Origin: Pseudomonas sp. LS-2
GTDB taxonomy: Bacteria > Pseudomonadota > Gammaproteobacteria > Pseudomonadales > Pseudomonadaceae
Direction of reading: 5' to 3'
Length of the DNA stretch: 64,000 bases
NCBI RefSeq assembly: GCF_003605735.1
Contig: NZ_QXTJ01000045.1
Location: forward strand, 88,223-152,222
This document shows, piece by piece, positions 16,616 to 25,476 of the stretch. Position numbers and translations under genes: made by a program. Below the pieces are notes generated by a model. That model was given only the letters and a program-made list of their open reading frames with translations. It did no database searches and was not told where the DNA came from. How positions within the stretch are numbered: position 1 is the stretch's first letter; each line of letters opens with the position of its first letter.

Positions 16616-17467
16616 TTAGTCAAACACAACTGTCTTGTTGTCATGCACCAGAACGCGATCTTCCAGATGCGCCCGCAGGCCGCGCGCCAAGACCATCTTC
16701 TCCACGTCACGGCCGAAACGCACCATGTTCTCGATGCTGTCGCGATGACTGACACGGACCACGTCCTGCTCGATGATCGGACCTGCGTCCAGCTCTTCGG
16801 TGACGTAATGGCAGGTCGCGCCAATGAGCTTCACACCGCGCAGCGAGGCCTGATGATAAGGCTTGGCACCCACGAACGAGGGCAGGAAGCTGTGGTGAAT
16901 GTTGATGACTTGATGAGCGTACTCGCGGCATAGCTGGGGCGGCAGGATCTGCATGTACCGCGCCAGCACCACGACGTCGGCTTCATGTTGCTTGACCAGA
17001 CGCGACACTTCGGCGAAGGCCGGTTCCTTGTCTTTCGGATCGACCGGAACATGGTGATAAGGAATGTTGTGCCACTCGACCATGCTGCGCAGGTCCTGGT
17101 GGTTGGAAATCACACAGGCGATTTCACAGTCCAGTTCATCGCTGTGCCAGCGGTGCAGCAAGTCTGCCAGACAGTGGGACTCGCGGCTGGCCATGAGCAC
17201 GACGCGCTTCTTCTGATCAGAGTCAGTGATACGCCAATCCATCGAGAACTCTTCGGCGATTGGCGTGAACGCCTCGCGAAACCCCTCAAGATCGAACGGT
17301 AAGGTATCGGCACGGATTTCATGGCGCATGAAAAACCAGCCGCTGAGATTGTCAGAGTGATGGCTCGCTTCGGTGATCCAGCCGTTGTAAGACGCCAGAA
17401 AGTTACTGACTTTGGCAACGATGCCGACGCGGTCCGGGCAGGCAATCACCAGACGAAAAGTGCGCAT
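16616..17467 (-). CDS. purU: Formyltetrahydrofolate deformylase
   Basis: Hydrolyses 10-formyl-THF to formate and THF, balancing one-carbon pools for purine synthesis. The 283-residue protein has an N-terminal ACT-like regulatory domain (RLVIACPDRVGIVAKVSNFLA) and a formyl-hydrolase domain. The latter has HHSFLPSF and GATCHYVTEELDAGPI, holding the catalytic His/Asp set. Length is as usual for PurU. It is divergent from mvaT across a 348-base AT-rich region. Confidence 0.94.
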   Translation of the reverse strand: MRTFRLVIACPDRVGIVAKVSNFLASYNGWITEASHHSDNLSGWFFMRHEIRADTLPFDLEGFREAFTPIAEEFSMDWRITDSDQKKRVVLMASRESHCLADLLHRWHSDELDCEIACVISNHQDLRSMVEWHNIPYHHVPVDPKDKEPAFAEVSRLVKQHEADVVVLARYMQILPPQLCREYAHQVINIHHSFLPSFVGAKPYHQASLRGVKLIGATCHYVTEELDAGPIIEQDVVRVSHRDSIENMVRFGRDVEKMVLARGLRAHLEDRVLVHDNKTVVFD

Positions 17468-17745
17468 GAGGGAAAACTCCAGAACTTCGCAAAGGCCGCC
17501 ATTCTAGCGACTACCTGTCGACTGTGCAGTATTCATGTGGCACGGATTTCACAGGTGTTGAGTCCGGCGCCGATCGGCGGTAATGGCCTGCTGTTCCAGC
17601 GCTGCCCTCTCCCCGCCAAAACAGGCAAACGATAACTGCATTAAATACAGGGGGTCTTTTGCAAGCTGCGTTCTAGATTTGTTTCATCAACGGCACACCT
17701 GACTCAGCTATTTCAAAATGCTACAGATAAAACTTTTCTTAAATG

Positions 17746-17774
17746 TTTACTTGCGCAAATACTCTGACTATTAT
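17746..17774 (+). promoter_or_regulatory. Possible mvaT promoter within the AT-rich purU-mvaT gap (17468-17815)
   Basis: TTTACT at 17746-17751 and TATTAT at 17769-17774 are separated by 17 bases, 42 bases before the mvaT ATG. The surrounding 130 bases are strongly AT-rich, the kind of DNA MvaT binds, so autoregulation is plausible. The rest of the gap shows no gene. Confidence 0.45.
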
Positions 17775-17815
17775 TGCGTCATTACACCGTGCCCATCACA
17801 ACATAGGTAGCCCCC

Positions 17816-18193
17816 ATGTCCCTGATCAACGAATACCGCGCTACAGAAGAAGCCATCAAAGAACTGCAAGCGCGTCTGCAAAACCTGCAACAAGACGGCA
17901 AACTGCAAACTGAACTTGAGTTCGAAGGCAAACTGCGCTCCCTGATGGGCGAATATCAAAAATCCCTGCGTGACATCATCGCGCTGCTGGATCCAGAATC
18001 CAAAACAAAAGCGCCTCGCGGCGCGGCGGTAAAAGCGACCGGCACCAAGCGTGCACGCAAGGTCAAGCAATACAAGAACCCGCACAACGGCGAAATCATC
18101 GAAACCAAAGGCGGCAACCACAAGACTCTGAAAGAGTGGAAAGCCAAGTGGGGCGGCGAAGAGGTTGAAAGCTGGTCAACTCTGCTGGGCTAA
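17816..18193 (+). CDS. mvaT: H-NS-family xenogeneic silencer MvaT
   Basis: Nucleoid-associated protein that binds AT-rich DNA and silences transferred genes. The 125-residue protein has an N-terminal coiled-coil oligomerisation region (ATEEAIKELQARLQNLQQ), a basic linker (TKRARKVKQYKNP) and the C-terminal DNA-binding block NPHNGEIIETKGGNHKTLKEW. It is preceded by an AGGTAG ribosome site and followed by a good terminator, so it is monocistronic. It could be the silencer of lower-GC islands such as the hcp cassette in this window (inference). Confidence 0.96.
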   Translation: MSLINEYRATEEAIKELQARLQNLQQDGKLQTELEFEGKLRSLMGEYQKSLRDIIALLDPESKTKAPRGAAVKATGTKRARKVKQYKNPHNGEIIETKGGNHKTLKEWKAKWGGEEVESWSTLLG

Positions 18194-18237
18194 CTGCCCG
18201 CGTGTTGCGCAGCCGTTGTACAGTGATGTGCAACCTG

Positions 18238-18266
18238 AAAAACGCCAGCGAATGCTGGCGTTTTTT
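18238..18266 (+). terminator. mvaT terminator
   Basis: Stem CGCCAGC/GCTGGCG with loop GAAT, flanked by an A-run and followed by six Ts, 45 bases after the mvaT stop. Also positioned to end the convergent sbcB transcript. Confidence 0.9.
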
Positions 18267-18293
18267 ATTGACCTGGTGTCGAGCTCCGCAACT

Positions 18294-19724
18294 TTAAAGC
18301 CCCAGTCGGTTTTGCAGTTGCAGAGAGTAATCCTGCCATTGGCTCAATACCTTAAGCTGTTCAGGATTTGCCTTCAGCGAGTGCTCGATCAACGCCTTGG
18401 TGAAGCCTTTCAACGTATTCGGAGCCCCGGCCAGCGGGTCCGTGAGGCGCCACTGACAAAAGCTCAGCCAGCGCTGCTGCTCCTCGACGCTCAGGGTTTC
18501 TGCAAAGTTGCGTGCCCGGTAACGAAATAACAATTCGGGCAGACGCGGATCGTCGAATGGCCACCCATCGCTGCCTAACTGGCGAGGTTCTGCACTACGT
18601 ACCTGTTCGCACAGCCGCCGGTCACGATCATTAAAAAAACCATCATAAAGCTGTTGTTCAGGGTCTTCATTGACGGAAAAGTCGTCGCTGGCATATACCG
18701 TCTTCAACTTTTCCTGCCAGATGCCCTGGCCCTCATTCAGTCGCGTCACACGCTCTTTGTAGACGTCCAGGTCCAACAATAGTCGCTGACGATCTTCATC
18801 ACGCAGCACGCTCAAAGGTGCGACGACCGGGCATTTATTTATATGAAGTAATTTGAGAGGAACCGGCAACTGGCCCTCCGCCAAATCCTCGCGCCGGGTA
18901 TATAGCCGCTGGCGTAACGTCTGGCCGTCTTCATCCAGCAATGGACGGTGATCATGAAAAAGGTCGCAGACTATGAGCGCATTGCGATTGGTCGGATGCC
19001 AGGCCAGTGGTAGTACCACGCTCAAATAACTTCGCGCTGCGGAGAAACGACCGGATATATGCACCAATGGCTGCAACAGGCGAATCTGTTCCTGGACCTT
19101 GTGTTTGCTGCGCAGCTGAAAAAGATAGTCGTAAAGCTTGGGTTGTTTGTCGCGGACCAGACGCGCCAATGCAATAGTTGCACGCACATCGGAGAGCGCA
19201 TCGTGCGCTTGCCCGTGATCGATGCCATTGGCCGCTGTCAGTCGTTCGAGTTTGAGGGTTACTCGACCGTCTTCTTCCGGCCAGACAATTCCTTCAGGTC
19301 GCAGGGCATAGGCCGTACGCACGACATCAATCAGATCCCACCGACTATTCCCGCCTTGCCACTCACGTCCGTAAGGATCGAAAAAATTGCGATAAAGACT
19401 GTAGCGGGTCATTTCGTCATCGAAACGCAGCGTGTTGTAGCCCGCTCCACAGGTACCCGGTCTTGCGAGCTCAGCATGGACCCGTGTCATGAAATCCGCT
19501 TCGCAAAGCCCTTTCTCCGCCAGCCGCGCTGGCGTGATACCCGTAACCAGGCATGCCGCCGGATGCGGCAGGATGTCATCACTGGGCTGGCAGTAGAGGT
19601 TCACCGGCTCGGATATTTCGTTGAGCTGATCATCGGTGCGGATTCCCGCTACCTGGAGTGGGCGATCATTTCGCGGATTGATTCCGGTGGTTTCGTAGTC
19701 GTACCAGAAGATGCTGGAGCTCAC
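18294..19724 (-). CDS. sbcB: Exodeoxyribonuclease I
   Basis: Single-strand 3'-5' DNA exonuclease acting in recombination and mismatch repair. The 476-residue protein matches E. coli ExoI in length and shows DEDDh motifs: Exo I in FWYDYETTG near residue 6-14, the second Asp in YNTLRFDDEMTRY, and Exo III in HDALSDVRATIALA. A C-terminal ExoI-specific region contains WPFDDPRLPELLFRYRARNF. One small departure is CGAGYN where E. coli has an Ile-rich stretch, which is unlikely to matter. Transcribed alone, convergent with mvaT. Confidence 0.95.
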   Translation of the reverse strand: MSSSIFWYDYETTGINPRNDRPLQVAGIRTDDQLNEISEPVNLYCQPSDDILPHPAACLVTGITPARLAEKGLCEADFMTRVHAELARPGTCGAGYNTLRFDDEMTRYSLYRNFFDPYGREWQGGNSRWDLIDVVRTAYALRPEGIVWPEEDGRVTLKLERLTAANGIDHGQAHDALSDVRATIALARLVRDKQPKLYDYLFQLRSKHKVQEQIRLLQPLVHISGRFSAARSYLSVVLPLAWHPTNRNALIVCDLFHDHRPLLDEDGQTLRQRLYTRREDLAEGQLPVPLKLLHINKCPVVAPLSVLRDEDRQRLLLDLDVYKERVTRLNEGQGIWQEKLKTVYASDDFSVNEDPEQQLYDGFFNDRDRRLCEQVRSAEPRQLGSDGWPFDDPRLPELLFRYRARNFAETLSVEEQQRWLSFCQWRLTDPLAGAPNTLKGFTKALIEHSLKANPEQLKVLSQWQDYSLQLQNRLGL

Positions 19725-19907
19725 GGGCGTATCCTGAACAGAAGACAGCCGAAGTCTAACAGATGAACTTCAGCACTCTGCCTGCTCCGGGGCCCCCTCG
19801 AGCTAAAAGAGAAGTTTCCCACATATTGTTTCCGAAACGTCCGGTTGCTTACCTCCACTCCCGTGGCTAGCATCAAACTTCATCTTTCAGGCGCCCACCT
19901 CCCGACA

Positions 19908-20645
19908 ATGTCCTCTTCGCAAGATTGGCCAAGGATCGCTGCGCAGCCTGCCCCGCTGGACACTCGCATCCGCATGGAAACCCCGGAAGGCATCGATCTG
20001 ATCCTGCGCCCCGCCGGGCTGTTGTCGCGCTCGCTGGCATTCACGATCGATTTGCTGATTCGCGGCACGCTGCTGGCGGGGCTGCTGTTTCTGCTTCAGG
20101 CTTTGGGGGAGTTCGGCACCGGCCTGTTCCTACTGGCGCTGTTCCTGATCAACTGGGGGTACATGGTGCTGTTCGAAGTCCTTCACCAGGGACGCACACC
20201 CGGTAAACAGATCATGGGGCTATGCGTGGTACATGACGACGGCACACCGGTAGGCTGGCCAGCGTCGGTGCTTCGTAACCTGTTGCGCTTCGTCGACATG
20301 CTCCCTGTCGGCTATTGCGTGGGCGCATTCACCTGCCTGTATCACCCCACATTCAAACGCCTGGGCGACCTGACCGCGGGTACGCAGGTGATTTACCGGG
20401 ACTCACTGCCAGAGCGCCCGTCGCTTCCGGACGCAACGCCGGTGGCAACGCCGCTGGCACTGACCCTTGAAGAACAGCGTGCGATTCTGGCGTTCGCCGA
20501 GCGGCAGACCGGGCTTTCTCCGGCTCGAGCGCAGGAACTGGCGGCAATCCTCACCGAGCCTCTGCAGATGCCGTCAGACATCTCCCCTCACGCTTCTGTG
20601 GACCAATTGAACGGCATGGCTCGCGGATTGGCAGGCTCGATATGA
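19908..20645 (+). CDS. RDD-family membrane protein
   Basis: First gene of a six-gene envelope operon. The protein (245 residues from this start) has an RDD domain: Arg and two Asp around ILRPAGLLSRSLAFTIDLLIRG, further helices, and the conserved GRTPGKQIMGLCVV and KRLGDLTAGTQVIY motifs. A cytosolic C-terminal tail of about 70 residues follows. I chose the ATG at 19908 (MSSSQDW) because the longer frame begins with a TTG lacking a ribosome site, but no strong Shine-Dalgarno precedes 19908 either. The stop overlaps the next start (ATGA). RDD proteins are transport-like with no single established role. Confidence 0.82.
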   Translation: MSSSQDWPRIAAQPAPLDTRIRMETPEGIDLILRPAGLLSRSLAFTIDLLIRGTLLAGLLFLLQALGEFGTGLFLLALFLINWGYMVLFEVLHQGRTPGKQIMGLCVVHDDGTPVGWPASVLRNLLRFVDMLPVGYCVGAFTCLYHPTFKRLGDLTAGTQVIYRDSLPERPSLPDATPVATPLALTLEEQRAILAFAERQTGLSPARAQELAAILTEPLQMPSDISPHASVDQLNGMARGLAGSI

Positions 20646-21622
20646 AACAGAGCCAGTTCGAACGGCGTCATCAAGACGCCTGGCATCAATTTGGCAAGCG
20701 TCTCGATACGCTTGAGCGCAGCCGGCGCAAGAACGACGCGGGCGACGGTTTTACCGAACAATACCGGCAGATCTGTCTGCATCTGGCGCTGGCTCAGGAG
20801 CGCGGCTACAGCGGCCACCTCGTCGAACCACTGCAACAGCTGGCGATGCGCGGTCATCAGCAGCTCTATCGTCATCGCAGCCAGTTTTCTGCGCGGTTTC
20901 TGGGTTTCATACTGGCCGACTTTCCGCGTCTGGTTCGTGCCGAATGGCGATGGGTTGCGCTGGCGGGCGTACTGTTCTTCGGCAGCCTGCTGGTAATGGG
21001 GCTTCTCGTCTACGGTTATCCGGACCTGATCTACAGCGTCGTGAGTCCGGCGCAGGTCAGCGAGATGGAGTCGATGTACGATCCCGCAGCACGGCGCATC
21101 GGCGCATCGGCAGAACGGGCATCGAGCACTGACTGGCTGATGTTCGGTTACTACATCATGCACAACATCGGTATCGCCTTTCAGACCTTCGCCAGCGGTT
21201 TGCTGTTAGGTCTGGGCAGTCTGTTTTTCCTGTTCTTCAACGGTTTGATGATCGGAGCTGTAGCGGGTCATCTCACCGACGTCGGTTTCGGCCAGACGTT
21301 CTGGCCATTCGTGGTCGGGCATGGCGCCTTCGAGTTGACCGCCATCGTCCTGGCCGGTGCAGCCGGACTCAAACTGGGGTGGGCATTACTGGCCCCCGGT
21401 CCATTGCGCCGAGGCGAGGCGTTGCGCGTGGCGGCACAGACCAGCGTGAAGCTAATCGGCGGTGTCATGCTGTTCCTGTTAATCGCGGCCTTCATAGAAG
21501 CATATTGGTCGTCGATGACATGGCCGCAAAGCACCACCAAATACCTGGTGGGGGCCTCACTATGGGCTCTCGTCGCAGCCTATCTGATTTTCGCCGGACG
21601 TACCGCCCATGCGCCTGACTGA
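20642..21622 (+). CDS. SpoIIM-like stage II sporulation protein M family membrane protein
   Basis: A 326-residue polytopic protein of the SpoIIM/DUF95 group. A cytosolic helical N-terminus of about 95 residues is followed by roughly five to six transmembrane helices. The family motif region NNIGIAFQTFASGLLLG-like (here HNIGIAFQTFASG) and GHGAFELTAIVLAG are present. In spore-formers SpoIIM works in peptidoglycan remodelling at engulfment. In pseudomonads the family sits in MoxR operons with unknown role. It is translationally coupled at its start and overlaps the next gene by 14 bases. Confidence 0.85.
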   Translation: MKQSQFERRHQDAWHQFGKRLDTLERSRRKNDAGDGFTEQYRQICLHLALAQERGYSGHLVEPLQQLAMRGHQQLYRHRSQFSARFLGFILADFPRLVRAEWRWVALAGVLFFGSLLVMGLLVYGYPDLIYSVVSPAQVSEMESMYDPAARRIGASAERASSTDWLMFGYYIMHNIGIAFQTFASGLLLGLGSLFFLFFNGLMIGAVAGHLTDVGFGQTFWPFVVGHGAFELTAIVLAGAAGLKLGWALLAPGPLRRGEALRVAAQTSVKLIGGVMLFLLIAAFIEAYWSSMTWPQSTTKYLVGASLWALVAAYLIFAGRTAHAPD

Positions 21623-23192
21623 AGCCTGCGTGGCGATCCGTCCGCGCAACCCATGGGAAGCCGTCGACCTGGGCGTGCTGCTAGCGCGTCGGCACCGGCG
21701 TTTGCTGATGACCAGTTGGGCGATAGTGACGTTGCCGTTATATGCGTTGCTGAGCCTCCTCCTTTGGGACTATCCCACCGTGGCCGTGCTGCTGTTCTGG
21801 TGGTTGAAACCGGCGTATGAACGACTTCCATTGCTCATTCTGTCTCAGGCGCTGTTCGGCGCGCCCCCTACGCTCATGGAGGTGCTCAAGACATGGCCTC
21901 GCACACTCCGACCGCAGCTTCTTGCGAGCCTTACCTGGCGAAGGTTCAGCCTCAGTCGCAGCTTCACGCTGCCCGTTCAGCAACTTGAGGGTCTGGACGG
22001 TTTGCCCCGCGCGCAACGCATCGCCCTGCTGGGTCGAAAAGACCTGCGCGTAGCACGGCTTCTTACGTCAATGGGCAGCAGTCTGGAGATGTGTCTCTGG
22101 GTCGGAGCAATGCTGCTGTTCTACGCCCTGATTCCGCAACAGGTCGAGCTCGACTGGTCATGGCGCAGCCTGTTGGACATCGAGGGCAACTGGACCTGGC
22201 TCGAGCACCTGACGAACGCCTTTTATGCAGTCGTTCTGGTGCTGTGGGGGCCGATATACGTGTCCTGCGGGTTCGCCCTTTATCTGAATCGCCGGACCAC
22301 ACTGGAAGCCTGGGATATCGAACTGGCGTTCCGTCGCTTGCGCCAACGCGTGATTGGCAGCGCCTATGCCTTGCTGATCGTGATGTCGATTGCCCTGACC
22401 GGCCCGCCCTCGACAGCGATGGCCGCCGATGAGCCGACCTACAGCTGCCCGCTGCCGCCGCTGGATTTGCCGCAAACGGAAGAACACGTTGCAGGCCCTG
22501 GCGCACCCCGCTTGCTGAATCAACCTCTGAACAGTCAGGACTCGCGAGCGGCCATCAAAGGCGTGCTGGATAACCCGCCATTCAAGAACCCGAAGTCTGT
22601 GTCGGGTTGGCGCCTGCCCGAGCCGAAGCATGGTGCGAAAGCCGGTGAGACGCCGAGCTGGATAACCAAGGCAGTGGTGGGATTGCTGAACATCGGCAAG
22701 ACCCTGTCGAGAGTGTTCGAAGCATTGCTGTGGACGTCGGTCACTCTGCTGGCGGCGTGGGTCATCTGGCGATATCGCACCTGGCTTGCCACTTTTGTAA
22801 GTCCTGCACCGCACAACCCCAAGAACAGACGCCACGTACCCCAGCAGCTGTTCGGGCTGCAAGTCGGGACAGAAAGCCTGCCGGATGACGTTGCCAGCGC
22901 GGCAGAGAAGCTCTGGCCACATTCGCCGCGGGAAGCCTTGAGCCTGCTATACCGCGCCCTGCTCAGCCGGTTACTCATCGACTATCGACTGCCGCTGAAA
23001 AACTCCGACACCGAAGGCCAGGTACTGGAACGCATTGCTCTGCTCAATCAAGCGCCGCTGCACGCGTTCAGCCAAGAGCTCACACGCCACTGGCAAAACC
23101 TCGCGTACGGACATCAGCTTCCGGCGGCGCAGGTGCAGCAAAGCTTATGCGCAGACTGGCGACGGTTGTTCGCCAGCGGAGCGCGGACATGA
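21609..23192 (+). CDS. DUF4129-domain membrane protein
   Basis: A 527-residue integral membrane protein. Several N-terminal hydrophobic helices (about residues 28-260) are followed by a proline-rich extracytoplasmic linker, another helix near 365-390, and a C-terminal DUF4129 domain (AAEKLWPHSPREALSLLYRALLSRL). Members accompany MoxR-DUF58 genes and resemble the transglutaminase-associated proteins of such operons. The precise function is not known to me. Overlaps both neighbours. Confidence 0.83.
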   Translation: MRLTEACVAIRPRNPWEAVDLGVLLARRHRRLLMTSWAIVTLPLYALLSLLLWDYPTVAVLLFWWLKPAYERLPLLILSQALFGAPPTLMEVLKTWPRTLRPQLLASLTWRRFSLSRSFTLPVQQLEGLDGLPRAQRIALLGRKDLRVARLLTSMGSSLEMCLWVGAMLLFYALIPQQVELDWSWRSLLDIEGNWTWLEHLTNAFYAVVLVLWGPIYVSCGFALYLNRRTTLEAWDIELAFRRLRQRVIGSAYALLIVMSIALTGPPSTAMAADEPTYSCPLPPLDLPQTEEHVAGPGAPRLLNQPLNSQDSRAAIKGVLDNPPFKNPKSVSGWRLPEPKHGAKAGETPSWITKAVVGLLNIGKTLSRVFEALLWTSVTLLAAWVIWRYRTWLATFVSPAPHNPKNRRHVPQQLFGLQVGTESLPDDVASAAEKLWPHSPREALSLLYRALLSRLLIDYRLPLKNSDTEGQVLERIALLNQAPLHAFSQELTRHWQNLAYGHQLPAAQVQQSLCADWRRLFASGART

Positions 23193-24406
23193 GCAGACGC
23201 TTGTGGCTCTTCGTCGCGGCAGCCCTGCTGATAGCCATCTCGGTCGCCAGCGTGCCGCTGCTCAAACGCCTGGAGCATTATCAAGAAATGGTCGACCAAG
23301 GGCCTTCCCCCGAAGTACGTACCAACCCCTATCTGGCAGCCGAAACCTTTCTGCGCCAGCGCGGCACTTCGGTCAGGACGATTCAGGCCCTCAACATCCT
23401 TCCCGATACCGGCGAACAGCCCCAGACCCTGATGCTGCTGGACACCCGCGAGAAGATGACGCCAGCTGAGGTCAAACGCCTGCTCGCCTGGACCCGCGCC
23501 GGCGGACGTCTGCTGTTCGTCGCCGAGCAGCTCTGGGACGAACAGAAAGCCCGCAGCGGCGACCTGTTGCTCGATCAGCTGCAGATTCATCAATTTCTCA
23601 CCCGCGATCTTCGCGAGCAGGACCGCCGACGGGAACGGGAGCAGGTAAAGCCGGTGATCCCGCTGAGTACGCCGGACATCGATACCCCAAAGACGCCATG
23701 GCCGGAACTGACCCGGCTCTACGTGCAAAATGAAAACGACCCGGCCTATATGAGTTTCGATCCTGCCTTTCATCTCGACGACCCACAGGATCACGCGCAG
23801 TCCTGGGCCAACAGCGCCGACGCCACACATTTGTTGCAGATGGTCTATGGCAACGGCCTGATCACCGTGCTCACCGACGCTGATCTGTGGAAGACCCGCG
23901 CCATCGGTAAATACGACAATGCGTGGCTGCTTTGGTATCTGACGCAGGACAGCGCGGTGACGATGTTGCTGCGCACCGATCATGACGATCTGTTCGGGCT
24001 GCTCTGGAAATACTTCCCTCAAGCCCTGCTAGCCCTGGCGCTGTGCGTGGGGGCCGGGCTTTGGCATGTCGGCATGCGTCAGGGGCCGTTGCAGCCAATA
24101 CCGTCGCGGGCGCGTCGGCAGTTGAGCGAGCATTTGCGCGCCAGCGCGGATTTCCTGCTGCGGCGCAGAGGCCAGCACGCATTGCTGCGAGGATTGCAGC
24201 AGGACATTCTGCGCAGGGCCCGGCAACGTCATCCCGGCTTCGAGGCGCTGCCCGTTACGGAGCAGTGGCAGTTGCTGGGGCGCCTGACGCGTCAGTCCAC
24301 CAGCGACATCGGCCAGGCATTGCGCCCGCGCCTTGAAGAACGTCTCTCCAGCTCCGAATTCACCCGTCAGGTTGCGTACCTGCAAACCCTCAGGAATGCC
24401 TTATGA
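23189..24406 (+). CDS. DUF4350-domain membrane-anchored protein
   Basis: A 405-residue protein with an N-terminal membrane anchor (LWLFVAAALLIAISVASVPL). An extracytoplasmic DUF4350-like domain (NPYLAAETFLRQRGTSVRTI, GGRLLFVAEQLW, GNGLITVLTDADLW) follows, then a second helix near 290-310 and a cytosolic helical tail. I chose the ATG at 23189 because it forms the ATGA overlap seen at other junctions of this operon, rather than an in-frame start 42 bases upstream inside the previous gene. Function unknown; probably part of a membrane complex with its neighbours. Confidence 0.83.
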   Translation: MSRRLWLFVAAALLIAISVASVPLLKRLEHYQEMVDQGPSPEVRTNPYLAAETFLRQRGTSVRTIQALNILPDTGEQPQTLMLLDTREKMTPAEVKRLLAWTRAGGRLLFVAEQLWDEQKARSGDLLLDQLQIHQFLTRDLREQDRRREREQVKPVIPLSTPDIDTPKTPWPELTRLYVQNENDPAYMSFDPAFHLDDPQDHAQSWANSADATHLLQMVYGNGLITVLTDADLWKTRAIGKYDNAWLLWYLTQDSAVTMLLRTDHDDLFGLLWKYFPQALLALALCVGAGLWHVGMRQGPLQPIPSRARRQLSEHLRASADFLLRRRGQHALLRGLQQDILRRARQRHPGFEALPVTEQWQLLGRLTRQSTSDIGQALRPRLEERLSSSEFTRQVAYLQTLRNAL

Positions 24407-25476
24407 GCGATCACCCGACCGAACCGTCGAGCAACGCAGAGAGCCCTGCCAAACACACGGAACACACGCCTCCCGAGCCGAAGGACAACCCGCCTGCGTC
24501 AACCAGCAACCCGACGCAGCAGCGCCAGCGCGCCATTCACCTTGCCCAGGCCGTGCGTCACGAGTTGCAGAAAGCCGTGATCGGTCAGAACGCCGTGATT
24601 GATGACGTGCTCACTGCTTTGATCGGTGGGGGCCATGTGCTGATCGAAGGCGTCCCCGGCCTTGGCAAGACCCTGCTGGTTCGTGCCTTGGCACGCTGCT
24701 TCGCTGGAGAGTTCGCCCGCATCCAGTTCACACCCGATCTGATGCCCAGCGATGTCACCGGGCATGCCGTCTATGACATGCAGACCGAACAGTTCAAGCT
24801 GCGCAAAGGTCCGCTGTTCACTCACATTCTGCTGGCAGATGAGATCAACCGTGCTCCAGCCAAAACACAGGCCGCTTTGCTGGAAGCCATGCAGGAGCGC
24901 CAGGTGACCCTCGAAGGTCGGGCGCTGCCGGTGCCTCAACCTTTTATGGTATTGGCGACTCAGAACCCCATCGAGCAGGAAGGGACGTATCCATTACCTG
25001 AGGCGGAACTGGACCGCTTCATGCTCAAGTTGCGCATGGATTATCCCCAGGCCGAGCAGGAGCTGGACATGGTGCGTCAGGTCACTCGCTCCACGCGCTC
25101 GGACATGCTCGACGTTCAGCCCCTGCGCACGTTGATGCAAGCCAAAGACGTGCAGGCCCTGCAACGTATCGCTGCTGACCTTCCAGTGGATGAACAGGTG
25201 CTTGACTATGCCGTGCGCCTGGCCCGCGCCACCCGCACGTGGCCCGGTTTGGCACTGGGCGCAGGCCCGAGGGCGTCCATCGCGCTGGTGCGTGGCGGTC
25301 GGGCCCGCGCGTTGCTGCGTGGGGGCGAGTTCGTGATTCCCGACGACATCAAGGGTTGCGCGCTGGCGGTATTGCGTCATCGGGTCAGGCTGTCGGCTGA
25401 ACTGGACATCGAAGGCCTGTCGGTGGATCAGGTGCTCAAACAACTGCTCGATCAGGTTCCGGCGCCTCGCCAATGA
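24403..25476 (+). CDS. MoxR-family AAA+ ATPase
   Basis: A 357-residue AAA+ chaperone-like ATPase. After an unusual proline/serine-rich extension of about 40 residues, it has Walker A GVPGLGKT (residues 83-90). Walker B in ILLADEINRAPAKTQAALLEAMQE and a sensor region TQNPIEQEGTYPLPEAELDRF follow. MoxR proteins help mature or insert cofactors into partner proteins, often with vWA-domain partners. The next gene encodes a DUF58 protein with a vWA-like fold. ATGA overlaps on both sides show tight co-expression. Confidence 0.93.
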   Translation: MSDHPTEPSSNAESPAKHTEHTPPEPKDNPPASTSNPTQQRQRAIHLAQAVRHELQKAVIGQNAVIDDVLTALIGGGHVLIEGVPGLGKTLLVRALARCFAGEFARIQFTPDLMPSDVTGHAVYDMQTEQFKLRKGPLFTHILLADEINRAPAKTQAALLEAMQERQVTLEGRALPVPQPFMVLATQNPIEQEGTYPLPEAELDRFMLKLRMDYPQAEQELDMVRQVTRSTRSDMLDVQPLRTLMQAKDVQALQRIAADLPVDEQVLDYAVRLARATRTWPGLALGAGPRASIALVRGGRARALLRGGEFVIPDDIKGCALAVLRHRVRLSAELDIEGLSVDQVLKQLLDQVPAPRQ